Source: Tetracentron sinense (lineage: Eukaryota; Streptophyta; Magnoliopsida; Trochodendrales; Trochodendraceae). Taken from it: a DNA stretch of 64,000 nucleotides. Position numbers and translations under genes: made by a program. The stretch spans positions 7,892,416-7,956,415 of the forward strand of contig CM026567.1 in the NCBI GenBank assembly GCA_015143295.1, read 5' to 3'. The notes under the pieces were generated by a model, which saw only the letters and a list, made by a program, of their open reading frames with translations, ran no database searches and was not told where the DNA came from. Within the stretch, counting starts at the first letter, position 1. Each line of letters opens with the position of its first letter. Positions 1-10,570 of this stretch are shown one piece after another.

Positions 1-896
1 CCGCGATTTTTCTGAGGGTTAAGATCCTCTCCCTTCATTACCCTGACTAACATTTACCGGGGATTGATATTCTGCTAGGGATATAGATGTGATATTACAC
101 TTGCACTCGCAGTTTCAGGAGAATTTAGAATAGGACGAAATGTAGGCTAGGGGATCGAAGTTTGGGATACCCTGGATTGTTCTTCTTCTTGTTGCAATTG
201 ACTTGCATGGGGATCTTTTATTGGATATTTTTTTTGGGCTCCATTGGGGGATTGTCCTCTCTGGTAGAGGCTGACTTTTGGGGATTCTTCCCTATTTGAA
301 GGATTCTTCTGAGAAGAGTTTTTGATTCCACTGATGAGAGATTGTTTCCATTGGGAGATGCTTTGGGAGAAGTTGATTTTGCTGGGGGGAAACTTGGAGA
401 GATTATTTTTGCTCGGGGAGTCCCTGACTTGGAGAATGTTTCGACTTCTATTTTGAGATTTCCTTTTATGGAATATTTTGTAAACTTGGTGTCGACTCCA
501 CCGTGTAAGTTGGGAGAGTTGGTCTCTGCTTGGGGAGTAACTCTGTGGGGAATAGTTATCCTTGTGGAGAGAGAGCTAGAGGAAGTTTGGCTCTTTCTGG
601 AGGAGAAGAGATTCTGAGGGGTTAAATCCCTTTTTGTGACCGCACCTGATTTGTCAGGTTGCCTATGTACCCTTTGCAGGATCAAGTCATGACGTAGTTC
701 AGGCAATTACCATAGATAGTGAGGAAGGGTGTCCCTAAAAAGGAAAGAAAGGCTTTTAGGCTCAAGGGGCTAATTAGCGGATTTCATTGATTTGTAAAAT
801 TGGTTACATTGTTGGGGATAAGTAGTATACCAAAGATGGCCTCCTGTCATTTCCCAGAGATTCTACGAGTGCAAAGCACCTATCAAATCTAGACCC
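1..896 (-). other. 3' untranslated part of the Tat/Ogre element
   Basis: After the integrase end near 897 no further domain is recognised. A 162-residue open frame (218-706, minus) is rich in Ser, Pro and Lys and resembles no family I know. The plus strand here repeats G-rich words around TTGGGAGA and TTGGAGA, as expected of the tandem-repeat-rich 3' regions of Tat elements. I see no gene. Confidence 0.5.
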
Positions 897-2180
897 TAAG
901 TGTAGTATCGTTTGACTTTGTCCATGTTGAGAAGCTCTAGGGAGGTCTTCGTCATCCATACGTCCGAGTCCAAGGGCGCCGTCAGAAAATTTGTTTCAGA
1001 CGATGTATGGACCTTCATAGTTGGGAGTGAATTTGCCCCTTGGGTCAGGACGGTTTGGTAACATTTTCCAGAGGACCAGGTCACCGACTTTAATGCTGCA
1101 GGGTTTGACTTTCCTGTTGAAAGCTCTAGCCATGCACCTTTGATAGGTCTGAGAGTGATTGATAGCTTTCGGTCACCGCTCTTCAATCAGATTCAGCTGC
1201 TCATATCGGGTCTGTGCCCATTCTGCTTTTGATATTTTTGCTTCCATTAACACTCAAATTGATGGAATCTCTACTTCGATGGGGAGAACTGCTTCCATAC
1301 CATAGGCCAGAGAGAATGGTGTTGCCCCTGTTGAGGTTCTGATGGACGTTCTATAAGCCATGAGTGCGAATGGGAGCATCTCATGCCATACAAAGAAGTT
1401 GGTTGCCATCTTTTCAATGATCTTTTTCAAGTTCTTATCGGCTGCTTCCACTGCACCGTTAATCTGAGGCATGTATGGTGTGGAGTTGTACTGCTGTATC
1501 TTGAATTTTTGGCAGAGATCAATCATCCCCTTATTACAGAAGTTGAGAGCATTGTCTATTACAATCTTAAATGGGACACTGTATCGGCAGATGATGTCCT
1601 TTTTCAGGAAACGCTAAACCACGGAGGCCGTGACGTTATCATAAGAGGCTACCTTTACTCATTTTGTGAAGTAATCGATTGTAACCAGTATAAATCGATG
1701 TCTATTTGATGCTTTCAGAGCTATGGATCCGATGATGTCGATGCCCCAGGCAAAGAATGGCCAAGGAGCAATCAGGTTGTGCAGCCTTGTTGGCGGTGCA
1801 TTGATCTTGTCAGCATAAATTTGGCATTGGTGGCACTTTTGTACATGCTTCCATAGTAGACCAGTAGTAACCCAGCCTGAGAATCTTTTTGGAGAGCATC
1901 AACCCATTCATGTGTGGGCCGTAAGTTCCTCCATGAACTTCTTTGACTACCTATGCTGCTTCACTAGTACCGAGGCATCTGAGCCAGATCAGATTAGGTG
2001 ATCTTTTGTCCAAGATTCCCCCTGAGAGGACAAATTGAATGGCCAGTCTTTTGATTGCCCAATGGTCTGTTTTGGTAGCATCGAGAGGGAAGGTCCCATC
2101 CTCGAGGTACTACTTGATGTCCGTATACTAAGGCTTATTGTTGTTCACTGCATCTAGCTCGAGGCAGTAGGCAGGTTGAT
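897..2180 (-). mobile_element. Integrase region of the Tat/Ogre element (broken)
   Basis: Translations contain the catalytic-core end typical of gypsy integrases: a PQ-NGAVEAADKNL stretch around 1440-1480 holding the last catalytic Glu, then an A-YRTSIRTSTGATPF-LAYG-EAVLP block (about 1270-1350). The C-terminal end with VKRYY lies near 897-910, where Tat integrases usually stop. The enzyme would insert the cDNA into the genome. Several breaks; not functional. Confidence 0.8.
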
Positions 2181-2181
2181 C

Positions 2182-3150
2182 CTATTGCTGAATTTCAATT
2201 AACCAGAGTATGATGTCCTTGGGGATCTGTACCATAGAGGTGAGCATAGCCAGTGCATCAGTAAATCTATTATGGTTCCTGGACCTGTGGCTGAAAGTGA
2301 TTCTCCTTAACTGAGTAATCAACATGTTGAGGTAAGCAAGGTACAGGACCAGCCTGGCTTCTCTGATGGCCCAAGATTCATTTGCCTGACAGATTACCAA
2401 AGATGAGTCGTCGTAGATGTCTATCTCTTCAATCCTGATACCCCGGGCTTCTTTTAGTATGGCTTTGCATGCCTCGTACTCTACCTCGTTGTTTGAGCAT
2501 CTGAATTTCAGATTGACTGAGATAGGGAGATGTGCTCCCTTAGGTGAGATCAGGACTACTCCTGCCCCATGACTGTGACTATTGGTAGCTCCGTCAAAGT
2601 ATAACTCCCAGCTAGAGTATTCTTGCTCTTCCGCTTCTACGTACAGGATAGTTTAATCTGGAAACTGATCTTGTACAGACACATAGTCTTATGCTGGATT
2701 GTGGGTCAAGTGATCTATAATCGCCTGCCCCTTGATTGACTTTTGAGTCATGTATGTGATGTCAAATTCAGACAACATTATAAGCCATCAGGCAGTCCTT
2801 CTAATGGTGGCTGGCTTTTCCAGTAGATATTTGAGTGGGTTCATCCAGGAGATTAGGATTACCGGGTAGGAAAGTAGATAGTGCCGAAGACACTGAGTTA
2901 CCTAGACTAGTGCCAAATATGTCTTCTCAAGAGGGTTGTACCGCTCTTCGTACTCTAGCAAGTGCTTACTGATGCAGTAAATGGCTTATTTTGTTCTGGC
3001 TGTCTCGTCATGCTGTGCCAGGATGCACCCCATGGAGGTTTCTTACACTGAGATGTAGAGTAGTAACGATCGTCCCAGTGTAGGAGGCACAAGTACTGGG
3101 GGATTGAGAAGATACTGCTTTATTCTGTCAAAGGCTTCTTAGCATTCTGT
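2182..3150 (-). mobile_element. RNase H region(s) of the Tat/Ogre element (broken)
   Basis: Two RNase H-like stretches are visible. Around 2940-3110 is the gypsy-type domain (cysteine/leucine-rich LAQHDE-like motif and YEERY-like motif). Around 2182-2400 is the end of a second domain (ANESWAIREARL and NRFTDALAMLTSM), which matches the archaeal-type RNase H that the Tat lineage acquired in addition to its own. This duplication supports the Tat/Ogre assignment. Broken in several places. Confidence 0.7.
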
Positions 3151-3174
3151 TATCCAGATTGTCGGTGTACTTTT

Positions 3175-3900
3175 CTAGACAAGTTTAAAGATCGGCTCGT
3201 ATATTGGAATGAGCTGAGAGATGAACCAACTGATGTACTGAATTCTGCCCAGGAACCCGTGGATTTTCTTCTCAGTTTGGGGTGTTGGCATTTTGATGAT
3301 AGCTCTGGCTTTAGCTGGATCCATCTCAATGCCTCTCTTGCTGACTATGAAGCTGAGGAGCTTTCCTGATGAGGCTCCAAAGACACATTTAGCCGAGTTC
3401 AATCTTAGGCCGAACTCCTTGAGTCTGTCACCAAGTATTTTTAAGTCTTCTGGGTGTTGACAAGCAGTCAGAGATTTGACGATCATGTCATCCACATAGA
3501 TTTCAGCTATCTTGTAGATTATGTCATGGAATAATACCATCATGGCACTCTAGTAAGTTACCCCTGCGTTCTTGACTCTGAAGGGCATGACGTTGTAGCA
3601 GAATATGTCCCAAGGTGTGATAAAGGAAGTTTTCTCCATGTCTTCTTCTGTCATTCTGATCTGGTTGTATCCGAAGAAGCCATCCATGAATGAGAGTATC
3701 TCGTGCCCTACAGTATTGTCGATCAGGATGTCGATGTGCAGGAGAGGGAAGTTTTCTTTAGGACTGGCCCTGTTTAGGTTCCGGTAGTTGATGCACATCT
3801 AGAATTTTCCGTCCTTTTTGGGTACCAGCACAATCTTGGCTAACCACTCAGGGTAGTTTGCTACTGTCGGGAAGCCTGTTTTGATTTTACTTCTCTACCT
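3175..3900 (-). mobile_element. Reverse transcriptase region of the Tat/Ogre element (broken)
   Basis: Typical Tat motifs are present: MCINYRNLNRASPKENFPL near 3740-3798, FMDGFFGYNQIRM near 3670-3690, and the catalytic YVDDM near 3490-3500, followed by the thumb and connection motif RLNSAKCVFG. It would copy the element RNA into DNA. Broken, but the fingers-palm-thumb order is kept. Confidence 0.85.
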
Positions 3901-5158
3901 CTTCTTTGACTTTCTGTGACCATTCGAGTCTCATCCGTCTCAGTTTCTACTTAACTAGTCTGACGTCCAGGTTCAGGGGCAATCTGTGTACCACCAATGC
4001 TGGGTCTAGGTCAGGTATGTCTGCATATAACCAGGCAAAGACATCACTGTAGCTCTTTAGAAATTTGTTCATGTCTGTTCTCTGTTACGGACTCATGGTT
4101 GTGCTGATCTTAACTAGCTGGGGTCTACAGATCCCAGGTTCACTATCTCGGTGTCCTCAATATTTGACTGCAGTAGCCCTTCACTGTGTTTAAGGAGGTC
4201 CAGAACCTCCTGAGGCGGTTCCTCTTCCTGCTCTGAGTCATACTAAACTTCTGAAAGCTCAAGGAGAATTTCGGGGGTAGCCTTGTCTGAGGTGATTTCC
4301 TGAAAAATCATTAAGCTTAGTTTAGCATGCTTATGTTCTTATGTTTTTATTGGCTTCAGGACACTAAGCCTTCCAGAGGAAGAGTCTGTGTGATTTCATC
4401 ATTAACCGATATAAAATATTTTTGGAAAACATGATTTTTGAGTTAAAAATCCGATTTTTATTGATAAAAAGTGGACTATTTACAAAATTGACTCGACATA
4501 AAAGAGGCTTGCAGTTGGTCGATATTTTGGATTTTGCAACGGGAGCAAAAGAGAGAGATTAAGAAGAAGGAGAATGATGCTTGTATCACTGCTTGGCCTA
4601 ACCATCCTTCCCTGCATTGTGCTTTCCCTGGCCTTATACGGCCTTGATGGTGAGAGCCTCAGTCCACCAATAGATTAGTGGGCGATGATTGGAGGATGCT
4701 TCTGTGCTGTTGGAGAGGGTACAGACCTACTCTCCCACTGGATCATCTATTTATATTTCTGTAGCATCTTTGACAGCCAGCTCTTCAAACATCTGTGCCA
4801 TATAGAACACTTTCAGATCTGGAATCCCTGAAGGCTCGGTGCCTGGCGGAGGGTAAGGGATGTCGGTAACTGGTGCAAGGGGGGTTCCTGGATTGGTTTC
4901 AAAGATTCCCACAAGGAAAGTTACTAAAATGTGGGGTCAGGGTTCAGATTTGGCCGACCGGCTGTTCTTGGTTAGCTTGAAAAGATAGTCCTCGTACTTG
5001 GGTTTGTACCCTAGTCCAAATGGAGGAGTATACCAAGGAGGTGTGTATCTCTTTTTCATGTCTTGATTCCTGACTCCCAGGCCTATCCCTGGTTGGTAGT
5101 TCATATGGGTCATCATTCTGACAAATGGCAGTATTGCCTGTTTGCTTTGCTGTTCTAT
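3901..5158 (-). other. Protease-RT linker of the Tat/Ogre element
   Basis: This stretch lies between the protease-like and RT parts. Short fragments read like the acidic linker and RT amino end of Tat pol, but no domain can be named with confidence. A/T-rich runs at 4390-4500 may be a small later insertion. No separate gene is seen. Confidence 0.4.
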
Positions 5159-5840
5159 CTAGGTGATGAAGCTAACCTGCTCAAACTTGTAGAACATGAA
5201 GGTTGTACCTTGACCTAGCTCCTTTATATCCCTAAAGGAACTCGCCAATTCTTCAGACGGGATTACACCAGGTGGTCGTCTTGAATAAATTTGATTCTTT
5301 GATGCAGCGAGGAGGGAATGGCTCCGACCGCGTGGATCCACAGCCTTCCTAAGAGCAAGGTAAATAAAGCTGGTACATTCACGACTTGGAAGTTTGTAGT
5401 CAACTGAGCTAGTTCGACCCTGATGGTCAAATCAATATCACCAAGATTCTGTCTAGTAGAATTGTCAAAGGCCCTAATAGTCATTGGCTGCTTCTTCACT
5501 TGGCTGAGGTCTAATCCCAGCCTCTATAGTGTGGATAGAGTGCAGACATTCAGGCCAGAGCCATTGTCAATGAGCACTGATGATAAAGTTTGGTCCATGT
5601 ACTGTATTGCGATGTATAGAGCCCGAGTGTGATCTTTGTCGTTGTTCTGTTGTTGTCCAGTATTTCTTCCTCTGTGAAGGAGATAATTCTGGATTCAAGC
5701 ACTTGCCCAACCATCTGTCCCAGTTTCTCGAGTGTGATGTCTGGTGTTACGTGGGCATTGTTGAATACTTGGAGCAGCTGCTTCCGGTGATGCTGGGAAG
5801 TCAGAAGAAGATCCAAGATAGATATCTGTGCTAGGGTTTT
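5159..5840 (-). mobile_element. Protease region of the Tat/Ogre element (broken)
   Basis: The translation at 5263-5499 has the retropepsin-like block of Tat elements: RAFDNSTRQNLGDIDL, then F-VV-VPA-FTLLLGRLWIH. The active-site D-G-S-like part and upstream residues lie toward 5550-5600. It would cleave the element polyprotein. Broken. Confidence 0.65.
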
Positions 5841-6288
5841 GCCTAACTGCGGGTGATATTGAACTCTTCTACTTTTTCTAGAATTTTCAGTAACACTATC
5901 GAGTCTACTGATTCTTTCTCTGAGTCTACCACCCCTGCTTTCTCTTTTTCTATTCCCTTTGCCTTTATCGGCTCAGCCTCTGGAGGTTGGTACACCTAGC
6001 TAGATCTGGTAAGGTTGGCTATGTATTCACTCTCAAGGATGAGAGAGTGAGGGGTGGGTACTCTGCTAAGGTTGAAAGGCTGAGAAGGGATGTAAGGGAT
6101 CTGGACAGGACCTGAAGATGTGGTGGCTTGGGCTGAGGCCGTGCATCAATTTACAGGACAAGGGATTGTGTAGATGATCTGCTCAGGGACAGGGATCTAT
6201 ACTGGAGACTGGATGGTCTATATATTTGGCTGGAGAAAGAGGATTCTGACGGGAGGTTAGTATGAAGGCCTGATAATGTCGTCATCAA

Positions 6289-7735
6289 TTACGGGTGTGT
6301 AAGGTCTAGGTTGCTAGGCTCTTCCCACTCAATAAAATTGACTTGGTTGTTGTGTGGGGGCAGTGGCACCTGGTTGATGTTGGTGTTGCCAGAAGCCAGT
6401 TCAACTTTACCCGCATCCAGAAGATTCAGAATGGCGCACTTCAGGCCAATACAATAGTTTGTAGCATGGCCTGGGCCTCTATAAAAGGAGTAGTGATGAT
6501 CAACGTTGTAATTCTTGTTCCGTTTGTCTTGAGGTAAGAGAGGAGTAGGGCTTCTCAATTCGAGAAGTCTCTGCTTGGTCAAGGAGTCTAGCAATTGGCT
6601 AAGAGTACAAGGGAGAGGAGCAAAGTTTCTGAGGAGACGATTCTACCCCTGGTTTTGTCTATCTGGCCAGGTGTTTCCAAATGCTTGCTGAGTCCGAGCG
6701 GCGGGCGCTGGCAATCTAATTGGAGCTGTAGAAGATACCATCTGAACATTTTCTTTTCTTTTCTGGTCATGGGCACCACTATTTCTGCTTGTCGAAGCTG
6801 TTGTTCTGGGAGTGGCGAGCCCTAAGCTGGAATGGATGGCACCACTCTGGATAGCTGTTTCATTGCGGGCACCAGTCTTGACAATTATGCCAAAGTCCAC
6901 AACTAGTAGAGTGACCATTAGTGTAGAGTAGGGCTGCTTAACGTACCCATTAATATGGTTGCCAGCTCTTCCTTAGGGATAGGAGTGATGACCTTTGCCA
7001 CCATTTCCCTCCATCAAGTGACGTATTCCAAGAAGGATTCATTGTTTCACTGGTACATATGTTTTAGCTAGCTTTTCTGAGGCCGAAGCTCCTGATTGAA
7101 GGAGTATTGCTCTACAAAGGCATCCATGACGTCCTGCCAGGTCTTGATTCGCTGTTTCTCAATCAACATCCATTAAGCAAGGGCTGCTCCCTTCAGACTC
7201 TTTTGGAAGTATTGGATGAGCAGGGCCTAGTTCTTGTTATACGGGAGCATGTCCCCTAAATACATCTGCAAATGTTGTTTAGGACAGCTCGAGCCGTCAT
7301 ATTTATCAAAGTTAAGTACTTTGAAGCCTGAGGGAATAGCATCCTCAGAGAAGAAAGTCAGGTCCTCCAATGGTAGACTGGGGTTGGCAGATGCCCCTCT
7401 CATTCTTCTCATCTCCTCCTTCATTTGTTTAATTTCCTCGTGTTGGTCCCTGAGGGACGGAGTCGACTTCAAGGATGATGGCTTGTCTTGGTTAACATGG
7501 GAGACCTTCGGCTGCTCATCGTATTGATCGTACTCTTCTCCTCCTCCACCTGTTATGGGTATAGGGTTAAGAATGATGATAGGGATGGGCTGATGTGGCT
7601 CTAGATGATGCTAATCAGGGGTTTCTCCGGTAGGGATTTGGGTGGAGGGTTCTTCCGTTCAGGCACCAATCAAAATCTTCAGGGATTCTAGAACACTTTC
7701 CAATTTCACTGCATGACTGCTATATCCTAGTCGTG
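6289..7735 (-). mobile_element. Gag region of the Tat/Ogre element (broken)
   Basis: The 7227-7472 translation ends with FDKYDGSSCPKQHLQMYLGDMLPY, matching the start of the plant retrotransposon gag domain of Tat elements (F-KYDG--DP--HL--Y). A zinc-knuckle-like segment with Tyr/His/Cys (HHYSFYRGPGHATNYC) lies near 6490-6510. Gag would form the particle and bind RNA. Broken in many places. Confidence 0.7.
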
Positions 7736-7738
7736 AGC

Positions 7739-9900
7739 TTATAGCATCTCATCTGTCCCTTGCTGGTGGTCGGATGATTCTACCATTGATTCTGAGCTGC
7801 TCTCAGATGGGGCCCTGTAAGGTACTAAATCAGTGACTGGTACTTCTATCAGGACAGTGTCTGCGGCTGTTGCTTCTGCGAGAGTTGCAGTTATAGAATG
7901 AGTCATGGGTCGGTTCATGCAAACTGAAAAGGATGCAGCAACTAAATATGAATATACATGCTGATAGGAAGAAGATGGTAGAAAATGATTTTTATTGATG
8001 CATATAAAGTGCAGTAAGTACAAGATAGTGTGACTCAAAAAAAAGGAAAGACTCGATCCTAGGCAGGCCCGTCAGAGATCGCGAAGTCAAGTGGCCAAGA
8101 CATATTATTCAGGTTCATGATCTACTGTTGGAGGGATGTGACCTGAACCTCCATGTTTGTAATGGTCTCAGTAGTGTTAAACATGCGGTATCCAAATTGT
8201 TGGATACGGGAGGTCATCTCCGCCTTTGCACTATCAAGCTATTCCTGATAGAAGTGCAGTAGGGCCCTGATGAAGACTGTTTTTTAAACGTCGCTTTTCT
8301 GCTTCTTCTTACAAGACCAAACTGTCTGCTCAAACTGCTCAATCTGATCCTGCATGACCTGGAGTTTGCGGTCCCGCTCCACTTCCTGTAACCTGAATGC
8401 TTATTGAGCCTTCCGTAGCTTCTTTTCTTTCAACTAGATCTGGAGCTGTCTCTCTAGGAAGATATCTCTCTAGGGAACCACCTTTTCAGTTAAGGGTATA
8501 GTTCCTCGGGCTGGAGCTGAAACAGGTGTGGGTGGTTCCCTTGGTGCGGGCATACCGAGTGAAATATCAGGGTTTTCCGCCCAAAGCCGGTATGCTACAT
8601 CTGTAGGTGGTCCTGATGTAACCACGAAGTCTGACCATTGATCTCGCCTGGAGCTTCACCAATTTGACTGAAATCGGCTAGTGAGGTGCTCAGAATGCAG
8701 CGTGAAGCTGGTGGAGTCATTTCCTTGCCGGTCTATGACTGGGATGCGATAAGGGAATCCAAACTAGCGGAGGACTCTAAGTGGTACATAGGCTACTGAA
8801 CTAGTTAGTCCAGCAAGGATCATGCACCATCTTCCTTTTATAATGACGCAAGGTAGCCCTCTAATGATTGGTCACTCACACTGCCATACGATCTCCTCCT
8901 CTAACAGGGCTTGGAGAAGCTGGTAGAGCTCTCTGACGTCTGTAGTCGCTATCGGGCCCTAATTCTGAGAAATCTTTTGGGGAAGACTGTAGACTTCGCG
9001 GAGGACGGCTGATACTGATATGATCGTAGGCAGGTGTCCTACTAACCATAGGTGCAATAGAGGTGCACTGCCTGATTGAGAGCCCTGAGAAGCTCTGTTA
9101 GGATAATTAGTACGATGGTTCCGGAACTGTAGGTTTCCTCGATAATCCCCACCAGTACTCGACAAGTGTGCAGCATCTGGGGAATAGTAACTGAGAAACA
9201 GCTTTTAATGTAAAGGCATTAGGACCGGGGAGTTCCACTGTAATGGGATCAGGGCTCCACTTGGGTCGGTACTGCTTACGGGGATCCGATCAAAAGTACC
9301 GTTAAGACCGGGTTACAAGCAAGCAGGCTTAAGGTACAAGAACCTTGAGAGGTCTGCCTAATAATTTGTCTTGTAGCGCGATATTATGGCATCGCTGTCC
9401 ATGTTTAACTTCAGAATGCCCTGAATTTCCCCAAAAGTCCGATATAGTTCGTTCTTACCGAAACGAAAAATCATGTACGAGGGGTTCCAATACTGTATTG
9501 CAGCATTCATAAGGCGCGAGTCTGGTTTAACCATGGACAGGTTTAAGACGGATCCTAATCTATAGTATTGGGCCCAAGCGAGACGTTGATCGAAAGTGAG
9601 TACCTTGATTGCATCCTGGAGGTTTTTGTCACATGCCCCCTAAGAAGTTAAATGTTCGGGCCGTGAAGGTTGACCAGTTGTCTTAATGATCCCTGAAGGA
9701 CCTACCATCTATTTGAATGAAGACAGACTCTGTGAGTGACTATGTATACAGATGGAAAATTCAAAGATGCAATTGATGATGATTTTTTTTAATTTTTGAT
9801 TGGATGTGATAAAGCACATGTGAGCCAATAGGGCAGTCGGACAGAGTTCTGGTGTACTTTACCTGGATTATTTAGAACTGGGGGCCTATTAGATAAAGGT
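7739..9900 (-). mobile_element. ORF1 region upstream of gag, DUF7745-like (broken)
   Basis: Between gag and the leader, minus-strand fragments (best at 8600-9000) carry W/P/L-rich blocks with V-YVPLRVLRQFG, like the family of plant proteins annotated as DUF7745, which occur as an ORF upstream of gag in Tat/Ogre elements. A more charged, coiled-coil-like tail follows toward 8100-8450 (E-RDRKLQVMQDQIEQFEQ). The function of this ORF is unknown in the family. Many breaks. The DUF assignment is from memory of the family pattern. Confidence 0.5.
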
Positions 9901-10545
9901 TGGGTAGGTCTTTGGGAAGACCTGTCTACCTGAGGTTTAAACCCCATATGTTATGTTGGGACAATGGATCGGGTGTGTTTTATTACAAGTACAAGTTTGG
10001 CTCATTACGTGCCCCTGAATGGGTGTTTACTCTGGTGAAGTGCTCGGATAGTGAATCATGATTGGGGATAGGTATAGGGTGTAAATAAATTAGGGTTAAA
10101 GTACCCTTCCGGATGAACTGCTTGTAAGTTATACCATAGCCTAGGCTAAATGTATGAATGCTGGGTTGATGCAAGTGTGTTCCTACCAGGGTGGGGGGAT
10201 CACTTAACACCATATATGTAACTCCCTTGAAAATGGACGATTGGTGTAAGCGGGAGCGTTCAAAATCATTTCTTGAGGGTAATCACCTACCAGGAGTAAC
10301 TCCGCAGACCTCCAAGACTTTTAAGCCACTAACACTGAGAATGATCATCCACCAACCGTTAGCGTAATAAGCCTGTCTAATGGGTTTAGCAGAACTGTTA
10401 CACTACTATGAGATGAATGAGATGCATAGTACATAAGTCACCCAAAAAATGTCAAATGATTGGTATTAGGTTAAATACTTAGGCATCTGATTAATTTGAG
10501 GTTTATTTGGCTTAAACATAGGTTTCGGGCTGAACCTTATAGTCA
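9901..10545 (-). other. Leader of the Tat/Ogre element
   Basis: Untranslated leader between the primer site and ORF1, read on the minus strand. A 76-residue open frame at 9983-10213 shows no known motif. Nothing else is recognised. Confidence 0.45.
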
Positions 10546-10564
10546 CTCCCCAGCAGAGTCGCTA
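10546..10564 (-). other. Primer binding site, tRNA-Arg type
   Basis: On the minus strand this reads TAGCGACTCTGCTGGGGAG, one base from the TGGCGACTC-like start expected for pairing with the 3' end of tRNA-Arg, the usual primer of Ogre elements. It lies a few bases inside the LTR end at 10571. The start of reverse transcription in the family. Confidence 0.65.
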
Positions 10565-10570
10565 GAGCTG

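Noticed and set aside
218-706. 162-residue minus-strand open frame
   Set aside because: Low-complexity Ser/Pro/Lys composition, no motif, and it lies in the 3' untranslated part of a decayed Tat/Ogre element.
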